Shown: positions 1 to 8,348, numbered from the stretch's first letter. The stretch: DNA of 8,348 bases from CSP1-5 sp964558395 (GCA_964558395.1 CAZLDS010000098.1:1-8348), one strand, 5' to 3'. A program made the numbers and translations. The notes: generated from the sequence alone by a model not told the origin.

Positions 1-24
1 GTGATCCTGAACAACAACGATTGA
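1..24 (+). CDS. Possible last codons of an upstream gene (partial)
   Basis: Frame 1 reads VILNNND and then TGA at 22-24. A gene ending here would lie about 60 bases before pyrB, and pyrR is a common upstream neighbour in pyr operons. Frame 3 is also open from the window edge to a TAA at 57-59 and would run through the 7-base repeat array, so it is a rival ending. Seven residues are too few to name the gene. I list it only as the likely 3' end of something upstream. Confidence 0.25.
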   Translation: MILNNND

Positions 25-58
25 GCAGCTGTCAGCCGCCAGCGATCAGCTATGACTA
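24..58 (+). repeat. Degenerate 7-base tandem array, TCAGC type
   Basis: Five consecutive 7-base units can be read: AGCAGCT, GTCAGCC, GCCAGCG, ATCAGCT and ATGACTA. The core is (A/G)TCAGC(C/T), held in register every 7 bases. It lies just before pyrB, probably in untranslated leader. It resembles the other heptad arrays of this window in period and in sharing TCAG, but its consensus differs from theirs. No terminator or attenuator fold is evident around it. Confidence 0.55.
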
Positions 59-66
59 AAAAGCGG

Positions 67-79
67 CCCAAGTTGGGAG
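67..79 (+). promoter_or_regulatory. pyrB ribosome binding site overlapped by a short dyad
   Basis: GGGAG at 75-79 lies 6 bases before the pyrB ATG and supports that start. The bases 67-77 form an exact dyad, CCCAA-G-TTGGG, whose right arm shares GGG with the Shine-Dalgarno sequence. As RNA, only a weak 3-bp stem with a 5-base loop could form. A protein-binding role is possible but not shown. Confidence 0.5.
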
Positions 80-85
80 AGAGGA

Positions 86-1018
86 ATGACGCTAAAGCGC
101 AAAGATCTCTTAACAATCCGTGAACTGGAGCCGGAAGAGATCTATCAGATCCTAGACACGGCCGACTCGATGAAAGAGATCGGCACCCGGGAGATCAAAA
201 AGGTCCCCGCACTTCGTGGGAAGACCGTGATCAACCTCTTCTACGAAGCGAGTACGCGGACGCGGACCTCTTTCGAGATTGCGGGGAAGTGGCTGAGTGC
301 CGACGTCATCAACATTGCCTCGACCGTCTCTTCCGTGACCAAGGGCGAATCGCTGCTTGACACCGGCAAGACCCTGCAGGCCATGCGGCCGGATGTCGTG
401 ATCATCCGGCATCCGGTGCCAGGGGCACCCAAGCTCTTGGCCGATCGTCTCCAAGCGGCGATCATTAACGCAGGCGACGGAGCCCATGAGCATCCCACCC
501 AGGCCCTCCTCGACCTCCTCACGATTCGGGAGCGGCTCGGGCGGCTGGAGGGGCTGAGAGTCGCTATTGTCGGAGACATCAGCCACAGCCGGGTGGCGCG
601 ATCAAACATTCAGGCGATGCGCAAGGTCGGGATAGACGTCCGGTTGGCGGGACCTTCCACCCTGCTGCCACGATTTCCGGAGCAGCTCGGAGCCCAGGTC
701 AGCACCGATGTGGAGGCCGCCATTGCCGATGCCGACGTCATCATGATGCTGCGGATTCAGCGAGAGCGGCAGGGGCCGACGCTGCTTCCCTCGCTCCGCG
801 AGTACAGCCGTTTCTTTGGCCTCACGGTCGAGCGCCTGAAGAAAGCGAAGGATGGGGTCTTGATCATGCATCCGGGGCCGCTCAATCGCGGTGTCGAGAT
901 CGCGCCGGATGTGGCCGATGGCCCGTACAGCCTCATCCTGGATCAAGTGACCAATGGATTGGCTATTCGCATGGCCCTGCTGTATCTCCTCACCGGTGGC
1001 CAGCCCGCGGAACGATAA
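86..1018 (+). CDS. pyrB: Aspartate carbamoyltransferase, catalytic chain
   Basis: PyrB condenses carbamoyl phosphate with L-aspartate to give N-carbamoyl-L-aspartate and phosphate, the first committed step of pyrimidine synthesis, in the cytosol. The 310-residue protein has normal length and both domains. The carbamoyl-phosphate loop STRTRT is at 56-61, KGES at 86-89 supplies the lysine reaching into the neighbouring active site, RHP is at 108-110 and HPTQ at 136-139. The aspartate domain shows GDISHSRVARSN at 163-174, LRIQRER at 222-228 and HPGPLNRG at 262-269. These match the E. coli residues R54, S80/K84, R105, H134, R167, R229 and Q231 by motif. No pyrI regulatory subunit is in the window, so the enzyme is probably an unregulated trimer or a complex with PyrC. 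The start is supported by GGGAG 6 bases upstream. It heads the visible operon. Confidence 0.97.
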   Translation: MTLKRKDLLTIRELEPEEIYQILDTADSMKEIGTREIKKVPALRGKTVINLFYEASTRTRTSFEIAGKWLSADVINIASTVSSVTKGESLLDTGKTLQAMRPDVVIIRHPVPGAPKLLADRLQAAIINAGDGAHEHPTQALLDLLTIRERLGRLEGLRVAIVGDISHSRVARSNIQAMRKVGIDVRLAGPSTLLPRFPEQLGAQVSTDVEAAIADADVIMMLRIQRERQGPTLLPSLREYSRFFGLTVERLKKAKDGVLIMHPGPLNRGVEIAPDVADGPYSLILDQVTNGLAIRMALLYLLTGGQPAER

Positions 1019-1020
1019 AG

Positions 1021-1091
1021 ATGGTTCATGGTTCATGGCCAACTATACTCAGTTTAGTCTAACCCTGAACCATGATCCGTGAACCCTGAAC
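1021..1091 (+). repeat. Intergenic inverted heptad arrays between pyrB and pyrC
   Basis: The left arm at 1021-1038 contains ATGGTTCATGG twice, offset by exactly 7 bases (1021-1031 and 1028-1038). The right arm at 1061-1091 reads on the - strand as heptads GTTCAGG, GTTCACG, GATCATG, GTTCAGG. The two arms are inverted: 1028-1038 pairs with 1063-1073 at 10 of 11 positions around a 24-base loop. The transcript could therefore fold between the pyrB stop and the pyrC ribosome site (GGGGAG, 1095-1100). There is no U-tract, so a terminator is unlikely. A role in mRNA stability or differential expression is inference. Confidence 0.7.
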
Positions 1092-1106
1092 GACGGGGAG
1101 CGTAGG

Positions 1107-2411
1107 ATGGGATTGGTGATTAGAGGAGGACGGGTCATCGATCCGGCCAGCGGGCTGGACGATATCCTTGATGTCCTTGTCGAAGAAGGACAGATCCTTC
1201 AAGTCGGCAAGACCGTTCAGAGCGCGGGTCCGGGAAAGAACAAGAAGTCGGAGACTCGAGTCATCGATGCGCGCGGCAAGATTGTCACACCCGGTTTCAT
1301 TGATATGCATGTGCACCTGCGCGAACCGGGACGAGAAGATGAAGAGACCATCGCCTCGGGGACCGCTGCTGCAGCCCGGGGCGGATTTACCTCGATCTGC
1401 TGCATGCCGAATACCGAACCAGTCAACGATACTGCATCGGTCACCGAATATATCGGGGAGCAGGCCGAGAAGGTTGGCCGCGTGCACGTCTTCCCCATCG
1501 GATGCATCTCGAGGGAGCAGAAAGGCGAAGACCTGACGGAGATCGGCGACCTCGTGGCCGCCGGGTGTATTGGGCTGTCTGATGACGGCAAGCCGGTGAT
1601 GAATGCCGAACTCATGCGACGCGCGATGGAGTACGCCACCATGTTCGATCTTCCCCTGCTTCCTCACTGCGAAGACCTCACCCTCTCCACAGAAGGGGTC
1701 ATGCACGAGGGGCGCGTGAGCACCGAATTGGGGCTCAAAGGGATTCCTTCTGCGGCCGAGGCGGTCATGGTGGGAAGAGACATCTTGCTCAGTGAGTACA
1801 CGGGGGCCCCCGTCCACATCTGTCACGTAAGTACGGTGGAGTCAACCCGTCTGATCCGCGAGGCCAAGGCCCGAGGCGTGCGTGTGAGCGGCGAGGCAAC
1901 ACCCCATCACCTGATTCTCACCGATGAGGCAGTCCGCGGCTTTGAGACCAATGCCAAGATGAATCCGCCCCTCCGGTCGGCCGAGGATGTCACCGCGCTG
2001 CGCGAGGGGCTCATCGATGGAACCCTCGAGGTGATCGCTACCGACCACGCCCCCCATGCCCACGCCGAGAAGGAGATGGAGTTCGACTATGCCCCTTTCG
2101 GTATCATCGGACTCGAGACGGCCCTCGGCCTCATTCTGACCGAGTTCTACCATACCGGTCTCCTCACCCTGCCCATGATCGTGGCGCGCATGGCGGTGGA
2201 CCCGGCCCGGATCCTCAAGCTCAAGCACAAGGGGACGCTCGCCCCTGGGGCGGATGCGGATATCACGATCCTCGACCCAGGTCGGGAATGGATCGTCGAG
2301 GAAAAGGATGTGCAATCCAAGAGTAGGAACTCCCCCTTCATCGGTTGGAAGCTCAAGGGACAAGCGACCATGACCATCGTGGCCGGCCGGGTGGTCTGGG
2401 AGGCGCTATGA
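1107..2411 (+). CDS. pyrC: Dihydroorotase, class I
   Basis: PyrC is a zinc amidohydrolase that reversibly cyclises carbamoyl aspartate to dihydroorotate. The 434-residue protein carries the class I signature DMHVHLREPG at 66-75. The metal and catalytic set is complete: H68 and H70 (HVH), D160 (LSDDG), H187 (PHCED), H240 (ICHVS) and D313 (ATDHAPH). From memory these correspond to H59, H61, D151, H178, H231 and D304 of the Bacillus anthracis enzyme with a constant offset of 9. The offset arises mostly before the barrel, where residues 38-50 (QSAGPGKNKKSET) form a longer loop than usual. NPPLR at 286-290 is the conserved substrate-side segment. GGGGAG 6 bases before the ATG supports the start. 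The stop overlaps the carA start (ATGA), suggesting coupling. Confidence 0.97.
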   Translation: MGLVIRGGRVIDPASGLDDILDVLVEEGQILQVGKTVQSAGPGKNKKSETRVIDARGKIVTPGFIDMHVHLREPGREDEETIASGTAAAARGGFTSICCMPNTEPVNDTASVTEYIGEQAEKVGRVHVFPIGCISREQKGEDLTEIGDLVAAGCIGLSDDGKPVMNAELMRRAMEYATMFDLPLLPHCEDLTLSTEGVMHEGRVSTELGLKGIPSAAEAVMVGRDILLSEYTGAPVHICHVSTVESTRLIREAKARGVRVSGEATPHHLILTDEAVRGFETNAKMNPPLRSAEDVTALREGLIDGTLEVIATDHAPHAHAEKEMEFDYAPFGIIGLETALGLILTEFYHTGLLTLPMIVARMAVDPARILKLKHKGTLAPGADADITILDPGREWIVEEKDVQSKSRNSPFIGWKLKGQATMTIVAGRVVWEAL

Positions 2412-3652
2412 AACCCGCGATCCTAGCCTTAGCGGACGGAACCGTCTTCGAAGGCACCGCCTTTGGCGCGGACGGAGAGTGCGTCGGTGAGGTGGTCTTT
2501 AACACCGGCATGACCGGCTATCAGGAAGTCCTGACCGACCCCTCGTACAAAGGCCAAATCGTCTGTATGACGTATCCCCTCATCGGCAATTACGGGATCA
2601 ATCCCGAGGACATCGAGTCGCGACGTCCCTTCGTGGAAGGGTTCATCGTCAAGGAGGGGTCCCCCTATCCCAGCAACTGGCGGAAGGCGCAGACGCTCGC
2701 GGCATACCTCAAAGAGTGGGGGATCGTGGGCATTCAGGGGATCGACACGCGCGCCCTCACCAAGCACATCCGAGACCACGGGGCCATGGAAGGCGTGATC
2801 TCCACGGGTGACGTTTCCCAAAGGAGCCTCATCGAGAAGGCCCGATCCTCTCCCGGTCTGATCGGACGCGATCTGGTCAAGGAAGTCGCCTGCACCGAGC
2901 CGTTCCGGTGGTACCAGGGGGAATGGCGGCTAGGCCACGGCTATCTCGATGACCGTCAGGAAGGGGAGAAGGTGCAACTGGATCTCTTCGGTCAGCGGTC
3001 GGCGGTCGTCGGTCGCTACAGGGTGATAGCGATCGACTGTGGGATCAAATACAACATCCTCCGCCGGCTGGTGAGCATCGGGTGTAACGTCGTGGTGGTC
3101 CCAGCCACAACGGCCGCCGACGAGATCCTAGCCTTTGACCCGGATGGCATCTTCCTGAGCAACGGACCTGGGGACCCCGAGGGGCTTCCGTACCTGGTCG
3201 AGACGACCGCAAAGCTGGTTGGGAAAAAACCGATTTTCGGGATCTGTCTTGGGCATCAGATTCTGGGGCTGGCCCTTGGGGGGCGGACGTACAAGCTCAA
3301 GTTCGGCCACCATGGGGCGAACCATCCTGTCAAGGAACTGCACACGGGGAAGGTCGAGATCACGACCCAGAATCATGGTTTTGCGGTCGACATCAATTCC
3401 ATTCCGGGCGGCGAGGTAGAGCTCACCCACGTCAATCTGAACGATGGGACCGTCGAGGGCATGCGACACACGCGCCTTCCTGTCTTCTCCGTCCAGTATC
3501 ATCCCGAGGCCTCGCCGGGTCCCCACGATTCGCGGTACCTGTTTCATCGTTTTCTCGCCTTGATGAAGCGCGAATGTGCCTTGCCCGAGTCGCTCGAGCT
3601 CCCCGGAGTTGAACGATCCCGGGTCCGCCAACGCGAGGACGTCGCGACGTAA
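2408..3652 (+). CDS. carA: Carbamoyl-phosphate synthase small (glutaminase) subunit
   Basis: CarA hydrolyses glutamine and channels ammonia to CarB. The ATG at 2408 overlaps the pyrC stop, has GGGAGG (2398-2403) 4 bases upstream and gives the family N-terminus MKPAILALADGTVFEG. An in-frame ATG at 2345 lies inside pyrC and is not the start. Residues 1-180 form the small-subunit N-domain (FNTGMTGYQEVLTDPSY at 31-47). Residues 205-390 form the class I glutamine amidotransferase domain, with FLSNGPGDP at 249-257, nucleophile C280 in GICLGHQ, and H365/E367 in QYHPEASPGPHD. The protein has 414 residues, longer than the usual 360-390. The excess lies in the interdomain linker (about 180-203), partly encoded by a 7-base repeat array, and in a tail of about 25 residues after 389. 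The catalytic triad is intact, so it should be active. Confidence 0.96.
   Translation: MKPAILALADGTVFEGTAFGADGECVGEVVFNTGMTGYQEVLTDPSYKGQIVCMTYPLIGNYGINPEDIESRRPFVEGFIVKEGSPYPSNWRKAQTLAAYLKEWGIVGIQGIDTRALTKHIRDHGAMEGVISTGDVSQRSLIEKARSSPGLIGRDLVKEVACTEPFRWYQGEWRLGHGYLDDRQEGEKVQLDLFGQRSAVVGRYRVIAIDCGIKYNILRRLVSIGCNVVVVPATTAADEILAFDPDGIFLSNGPGDPEGLPYLVETTAKLVGKKPIFGICLGHQILGLALGGRTYKLKFGHHGANHPVKELHTGKVEITTQNHGFAVDINSIPGGEVELTHVNLNDGTVEGMRHTRLPVFSVQYHPEASPGPHDSRYLFHRFLALMKRECALPESLELPGVERSRVRQREDVAT
2990..3017 (+). repeat. In-frame heptad array in the carA interdomain linker
   Basis: Four units in exact 7-base register are GGTCAGC, GGTCGGC, GGTCGTC and GGTCGCT. They encode G195 to R203 of CarA (GQRSAVVGR), just before the conserved amidotransferase strand YRVIAIDCG. 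Bases 2996-3013 match 8146-8163 in the pyrD 5' extension at 17 of 18 positions, and the peptide RSAVVG matches RSSVVG there. This links the carA linker to the repeat family elsewhere in the operon. Confidence 0.6.
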
Positions 3653-3669
3653 GGACGCAGGAGGGCATT

Positions 3670-3855
3670 ATGCCGGTGGTGCACATCCACATGCTCGAAG
3701 GACGGAGCGTCGAACAGAAAAGACAGTTGGCCGAGGCCATCACCACTGCGATGGTCAGCATTGCTCAGACGACACCCGAGGCGGTCGTCATCGTCATGGA
3801 TGACTATCCGCGGACCAGCTGGGCCAAAAGCGGCAAACTGATGTCCGAGCAGTAG
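3670..3855 (+). CDS. 4-oxalocrotonate tautomerase family protein
   Basis: The 61-residue protein belongs to the tautomerase superfamily, whose small members assemble as hexamers and use an N-terminal proline as general base. After Met removal the protein begins PVVHIHMLEGRS, close to classical 4-OT (PIAQIHILEGRS), with P1 and R11 kept. At the position of 4-OT R39 it has V39, and W50 stands where 4-OT has F50. The end, WAKSGKLMSEQ, fits the family C-terminus. AGGAGGG at 3659-3665 is an excellent Shine-Dalgarno sequence 4 bases before the ATG. The gene sits 17 nt after carA and 1 nt before carB, so it is surely cotranscribed. Lacking R39, it may not act on 4-oxalocrotonate. Its substrate is unknown, and no pyrimidine-pathway role for the family is known to me. 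Confidence 0.9.
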   Translation: MPVVHIHMLEGRSVEQKRQLAEAITTAMVSIAQTTPEAVVIVMDDYPRTSWAKSGKLMSEQ

Positions 3856-3856
3856 G

Positions 3857-7120
<3,264 letters not shown>

Positions 7121-7123
7121 ATA

Positions 7124-8080
7124 GTGCAGGTAGAACTCCATTCCCTCATCAAAATCAAACCAGATTATTTCCTCCAGCGGTTTACCTCACCCCCCCTGAC
7201 CTTTCAGCCAGGACAGTTTGTCATGGTGAAGCCGTCGGGATCGCTCGACCCCTTCCTGCCACGGGCGTATAGCATTCTCCGAGTCCGGCGCCTCTCGAAC
7301 GGGCGCGGAGTAAAAACAGCACATGTGGTTGAGATCCTGTACAAGGTGCTGGGGAAGGGGACGACCGCCCTCTCGCAGCTCAATCCGGGAGATCGTGTGG
7401 ATCTGTTGGGCCCTTTGGGAAACGGTTACCACGTGCCACCCGACGTCACCACTGTCCTCCTCGTGGCGGGAGGAATCGGCGTTCCCCCCGTGGTCGCACT
7501 TGCCGAGAGACTAGGGCGTTCAGGGTTCACGCTTCACGGTTCACGGAAAAGATCCGAGCGGCGGCGCCCAGTCCTCAGTCCTCAGTCCTCAACCCTCAGC
7601 GCTCGAAAGATGGTGGCGTTTGTCGGAGGCAAAACCTCCGTTGACGCCCTGTGTCTCACTGACCTTCGAAAGGCAGGGGCGACACTCCATGTCGCCACAG
7701 AAGATGGCAGTCTGGGTCATCGCGGGCTAGTGACCGACCTTTTGGAAGCACATCTCGTGTCTCGGACCGTCGGGGCGCAGCCAACGATTTACGCTTGCGG
7801 TCCTCATCCGATGCTCCACGCGGTCGCCCGGATCGCCGAGCGATTCCAGATCCCCTGCCAGGTCTCCTTGGAGGCCGAGATGGCATGCGGGTTCGGAGCC
7901 TGTATGGGGTGCGTGATACCAGTCAAGAGTCCAGGGTTGAGAGTTGAGAGTTCAGGACAACCTACAGACTATGAACCGTCAACGGCTCGACTGAGCTCGC
8001 CGAAGTCCGCGGACGAGCGAAGGTATAAGTTGTGTTGTAGGGATGGGCCGGCGTTCGACGCTCGGGAGATTGCGTGGTGA
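7124..8080 (+). CDS. pyrK: Dihydroorotate dehydrogenase B, electron transfer subunit
   Basis: PyrK carries FAD and a [2Fe-2S] cluster and passes electrons from PyrD's FMN to NAD+. The start is GTG, 3 nt after carB, with GAGGG (7113-7117) 6 bases upstream. Residues 1-100 form the FAD-binding barrel, with RAYSI at 47-51 and ILYKVLGKGT at 71-80. The NAD-binding fold begins at VLLVAGGIGVPP (111-122), with YACGPHPML at 223-231. Cluster cysteines are C255, C260 and C263 in CGFGACMGC, with the fourth at C305 in YKLCCRDGPAFD (C304 is an extra neighbour). At 318 residues it is about 55-60 longer than typical PyrK. The excess falls in two repeat-derived inserts: about 132-162 after the first NAD-fold helix, and about 269-300 between the third and fourth cluster cysteines. 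The conserved core is intact, so the protein is probably functional. The stop overlaps pyrD (GTGA). Confidence 0.94.
   Translation: MQVELHSLIKIKPDYFLQRFTSPPLTFQPGQFVMVKPSGSLDPFLPRAYSILRVRRLSNGRGVKTAHVVEILYKVLGKGTTALSQLNPGDRVDLLGPLGNGYHVPPDVTTVLLVAGGIGVPPVVALAERLGRSGFTLHGSRKRSERRRPVLSPQSSTLSARKMVAFVGGKTSVDALCLTDLRKAGATLHVATEDGSLGHRGLVTDLLEAHLVSRTVGAQPTIYACGPHPMLHAVARIAERFQIPCQVSLEAEMACGFGACMGCVIPVKSPGLRVESSGQPTDYEPSTARLSSPKSADERRYKLCCRDGPAFDAREIAW
7518..7603 (+). repeat. Two-part heptad element inside pyrK (copy 1)
   Basis: Part one is GTTCAGG, GTTCACG, CTTCACG, GTTCACG at 7518-7545. A 23-base spacer beginning GAAAAG follows. Part two is CAGTCCT three times, CAACCCT, then CAGCGCT at 7569-7603. 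All units hold exact 7-base register. The element encodes most of PyrK 132-161 (RSGFTLHGSRK, then VLSPQSSTLSA), inserted where other PyrK proteins pass from a helix directly into the next strand (here MVAFVGGK). The same order of parts recurs at 8099-8196. Confidence 0.85.
7921..7983 (+). repeat. Heptad array with inverted half in the pyrK cluster loop
   Basis: The + strand units are AGTCAAG, AGTCCAG, GGTTGAG, AGTTGAG and AGTTCAG (7921-7955). The last two units before 7984, TATGAAC and CGTCAAC, are heptads of the opposite strand (GTTCATA, GTTGACG). Consequently GTTGA 7943-7947 pairs with TCAAC 7979-7983 and GTTCA 7950-7954 with TGAAC 7972-7976, separated by a 2x2 mismatch. The architecture mirrors the pyrB-pyrC intergenic arrays, but here it is translated. 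Confidence 0.7.
7984..8018 (+). repeat. Short palindrome-rich element in pyrK
   Basis: GCTCG (7985-7989) is inverted as CGAGC (8014-8018), and GACT (7989-7992) as AGTC (8004-8007). The centre holds GAGCTC, and CCGCGG lies between the right arms. The core CTGAGCTCGCCGAAGTC resembles a dispersed intergenic motif (CTGAGC...CGAAG) I recall from many bacterial genomes. It directly abuts the heptad array and is translated as about T286-E298 of PyrK. The family assignment is from memory and uncertain. Confidence 0.45.
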
Positions 8081-8348
8081 CTCCGAAAAAGAAAAGGCGT
8101 TCAGGGTTCAGGGTTCAGGGTTCAGGAAAAGGCAAGAGTCGTCCCCGGTCGTCGGTCGTCGGTCCTCAGCCCTCAGTCCTCGGTCCTCAGTCCTCGAAGA
8201 AGCGGCCGGACCTGTCCGTGACGATCGCCGGAATCCGATTGAAAAACCCGGTGATGACCGCTTCTGGCACCTTCGGGTATGGGAACGAGTTCGCGCCCTT
8301 CTTCGATCTGAACGCCCTAGGCGCTATCATCGTCAAGACGGTGACGAT
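8077..8348 (+). CDS. pyrD: Dihydroorotate dehydrogenase B catalytic subunit (5' part, cut by window end)
   Basis: PyrD oxidises dihydroorotate to orotate with FMN. Class 1B enzymes work with PyrK, the gene just upstream. The family N-terminus is clear from about codon 47: PDLSVTIAGIRLKNPVMTAS, then GTFGYGNEF and LGAIIVKTVT to the window edge. The best start is GTG at 8077, overlapping the pyrK stop, with GGGAG (8064-8068) 8 bases upstream. This gives a basic, glycine- and serine-rich extension of roughly 45 residues that ordinary PyrD proteins lack, nearly all encoded by 7-base repeats. There is no in-frame ATG or TTG before the conserved core. An in-frame GTG at 8218 would trim PDLS and has no clear ribosome site. 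The 3' end and the catalytic cysteine lie outside the window. Confidence 0.93.
   Translation, partial: MTPKKKRRSGFRVQGSGKGKSRPRSSVVGPQPSVLGPQSSKKRPDLSVTIAGIRLKNPVMTASGTFGYGNEFAPFFDLNALGAIIVKTVT
8099..8196 (+). repeat. Two-part heptad element in the pyrD 5' end (copy 2)
   Basis: GTTCAGG is repeated four times without error at 8099-8126. A 14-base spacer starting AAAAGG follows. Eight units then run at 8141-8196: GTCCCCG, GTCGTCG twice, GTCCTCA, GCCCTCA, GTCCTCG, GTCCTCA and GTCCTCG. The 15-base sequence GGCGTTCAGGGTTCA at 8096-8110 recurs exactly at 7515-7529 in pyrK. Bases 8176-8196 match 7571-7591 at 19 of 21 positions. The parts and their order are the same as in pyrK. Confidence 0.88.

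Noticed and set aside
72..84. PyrR-binding RNA motif (AGAGAGG before pyrB)
   Set aside because: AGAGAGG matches part of the consensus, but the conserved UCC and flanking stem are missing. The bases are better explained as the ribosome site.
1021..1049. Promoter for pyrC with a TATACT -10 at 1044-1049
   Set aside because: No acceptable -35 hexamer at 16-18 bases. The match falls in AT-rich spacer between the repeat arms.
1021..1091. Rho-independent terminator after pyrB
   Set aside because: The stem is imperfect with a 24-base loop and is not followed by a U-tract. Downstream genes of the same pathway argue for readthrough.
1059..1826. 255-codon open frame on the - strand across pyrC
   Set aside because: It is the complement of a strongly conserved dihydroorotase. 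GC-rich codon use leaves the opposite strand open, and the translation has no recognisable family or ribosome site. The other long antisense frames over pyrB, carA and carB are rejected for the same reason.
2345..2407. Longer carA start at ATG 2345
   Set aside because: It lies within pyrC and encodes no family sequence. The ATG at 2408 has GGGAGG upstream and gives the conserved N-terminus.
7515..8040. pyrK as a pseudogene broken by insertions
   Set aside because: The frame is open throughout. FAD, NAD and all four cluster cysteine motifs persist, and the downstream overlap with pyrD is intact.
8080..8100. Nuclear-localisation-like TPKKKRRS in the PyrD extension
   Set aside because: It resembles a eukaryotic signal by chance. 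The operon is bacterial, and the basic residues come from an A-rich stretch and the repeat.
8099..8196. CRISPR array
   Set aside because: Units are 7 bases, directly abutting, with no spacers of CRISPR size and no cas genes.

Overview
This window carries most of a de novo pyrimidine (UMP) biosynthesis operon from a GC-rich bacterium. All genes are on the + strand. In order they are pyrB (aspartate carbamoyltransferase), pyrC (dihydroorotase), carA (carbamoyl-phosphate synthase small subunit), a small 4-oxalocrotonate-tautomerase-family gene, carB (carbamoyl-phosphate synthase large subunit), pyrK (electron-transfer subunit of dihydroorotate dehydrogenase B) and the start of pyrD (class 1B dihydroorotate dehydrogenase, cut by the window end). 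Protein style and the many short intergenic repeats recall Nitrospirota, NC10/Methylomirabilota or deltaproteobacterial genomes. The sequence alone does not fix the taxon.

Layout: bases 1-85 hold the possible last codons of an upstream gene, a degenerate 7-base repeat array and the pyrB ribosome site. pyrB (86-1018) is followed by 88 non-coding bases with inverted 7-base repeat arrays. From pyrC on, the genes are packed tightly: pyrC/carA overlap as ATGA, carA to the tautomerase is 17 nt, tautomerase to carB 1 nt, carB to pyrK 3 nt, and pyrK/pyrD overlap as GTGA. Translational coupling and one transcript are likely. No stretch over 300 bases lacks a gene.

Pathway: CarA releases ammonia from glutamine and CarB makes carbamoyl phosphate. 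PyrB joins it to aspartate, PyrC closes the ring, and PyrD/PyrK oxidise dihydroorotate to orotate, passing electrons to NAD+. The catalytic residues I could check are all present. The tautomerase has no known place in this pathway.

The unusual layer is a family of degenerate 7-base tandem repeats. The arrays between and within genes from pyrC on roughly follow RGTYSWS, with variants such as GGTTCAG, GGTTCAC, AGTCCTC, GGTCGTC and AGTTGAG; a related TCAGC-type array lies before pyrB. They occur between genes and also in frame inside carA, carB, pyrK (twice) and the 5' end of pyrD. Each time they fall in linkers, loops or termini, and they lengthen the proteins. pyrK and pyrD carry the same two-part element: GTTCAGG-type heptads, an A-rich spacer, then AGTCCTC-type heptads. 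Because 7 and 3 share no factor, such an array encodes the same cyclic heptapeptide in any frame. It is stop-free in one orientation and carries stops in the other. This looks like a protein-tolerated, possibly mobile satellite, analogous in outcome to the Rickettsia palindromic elements.
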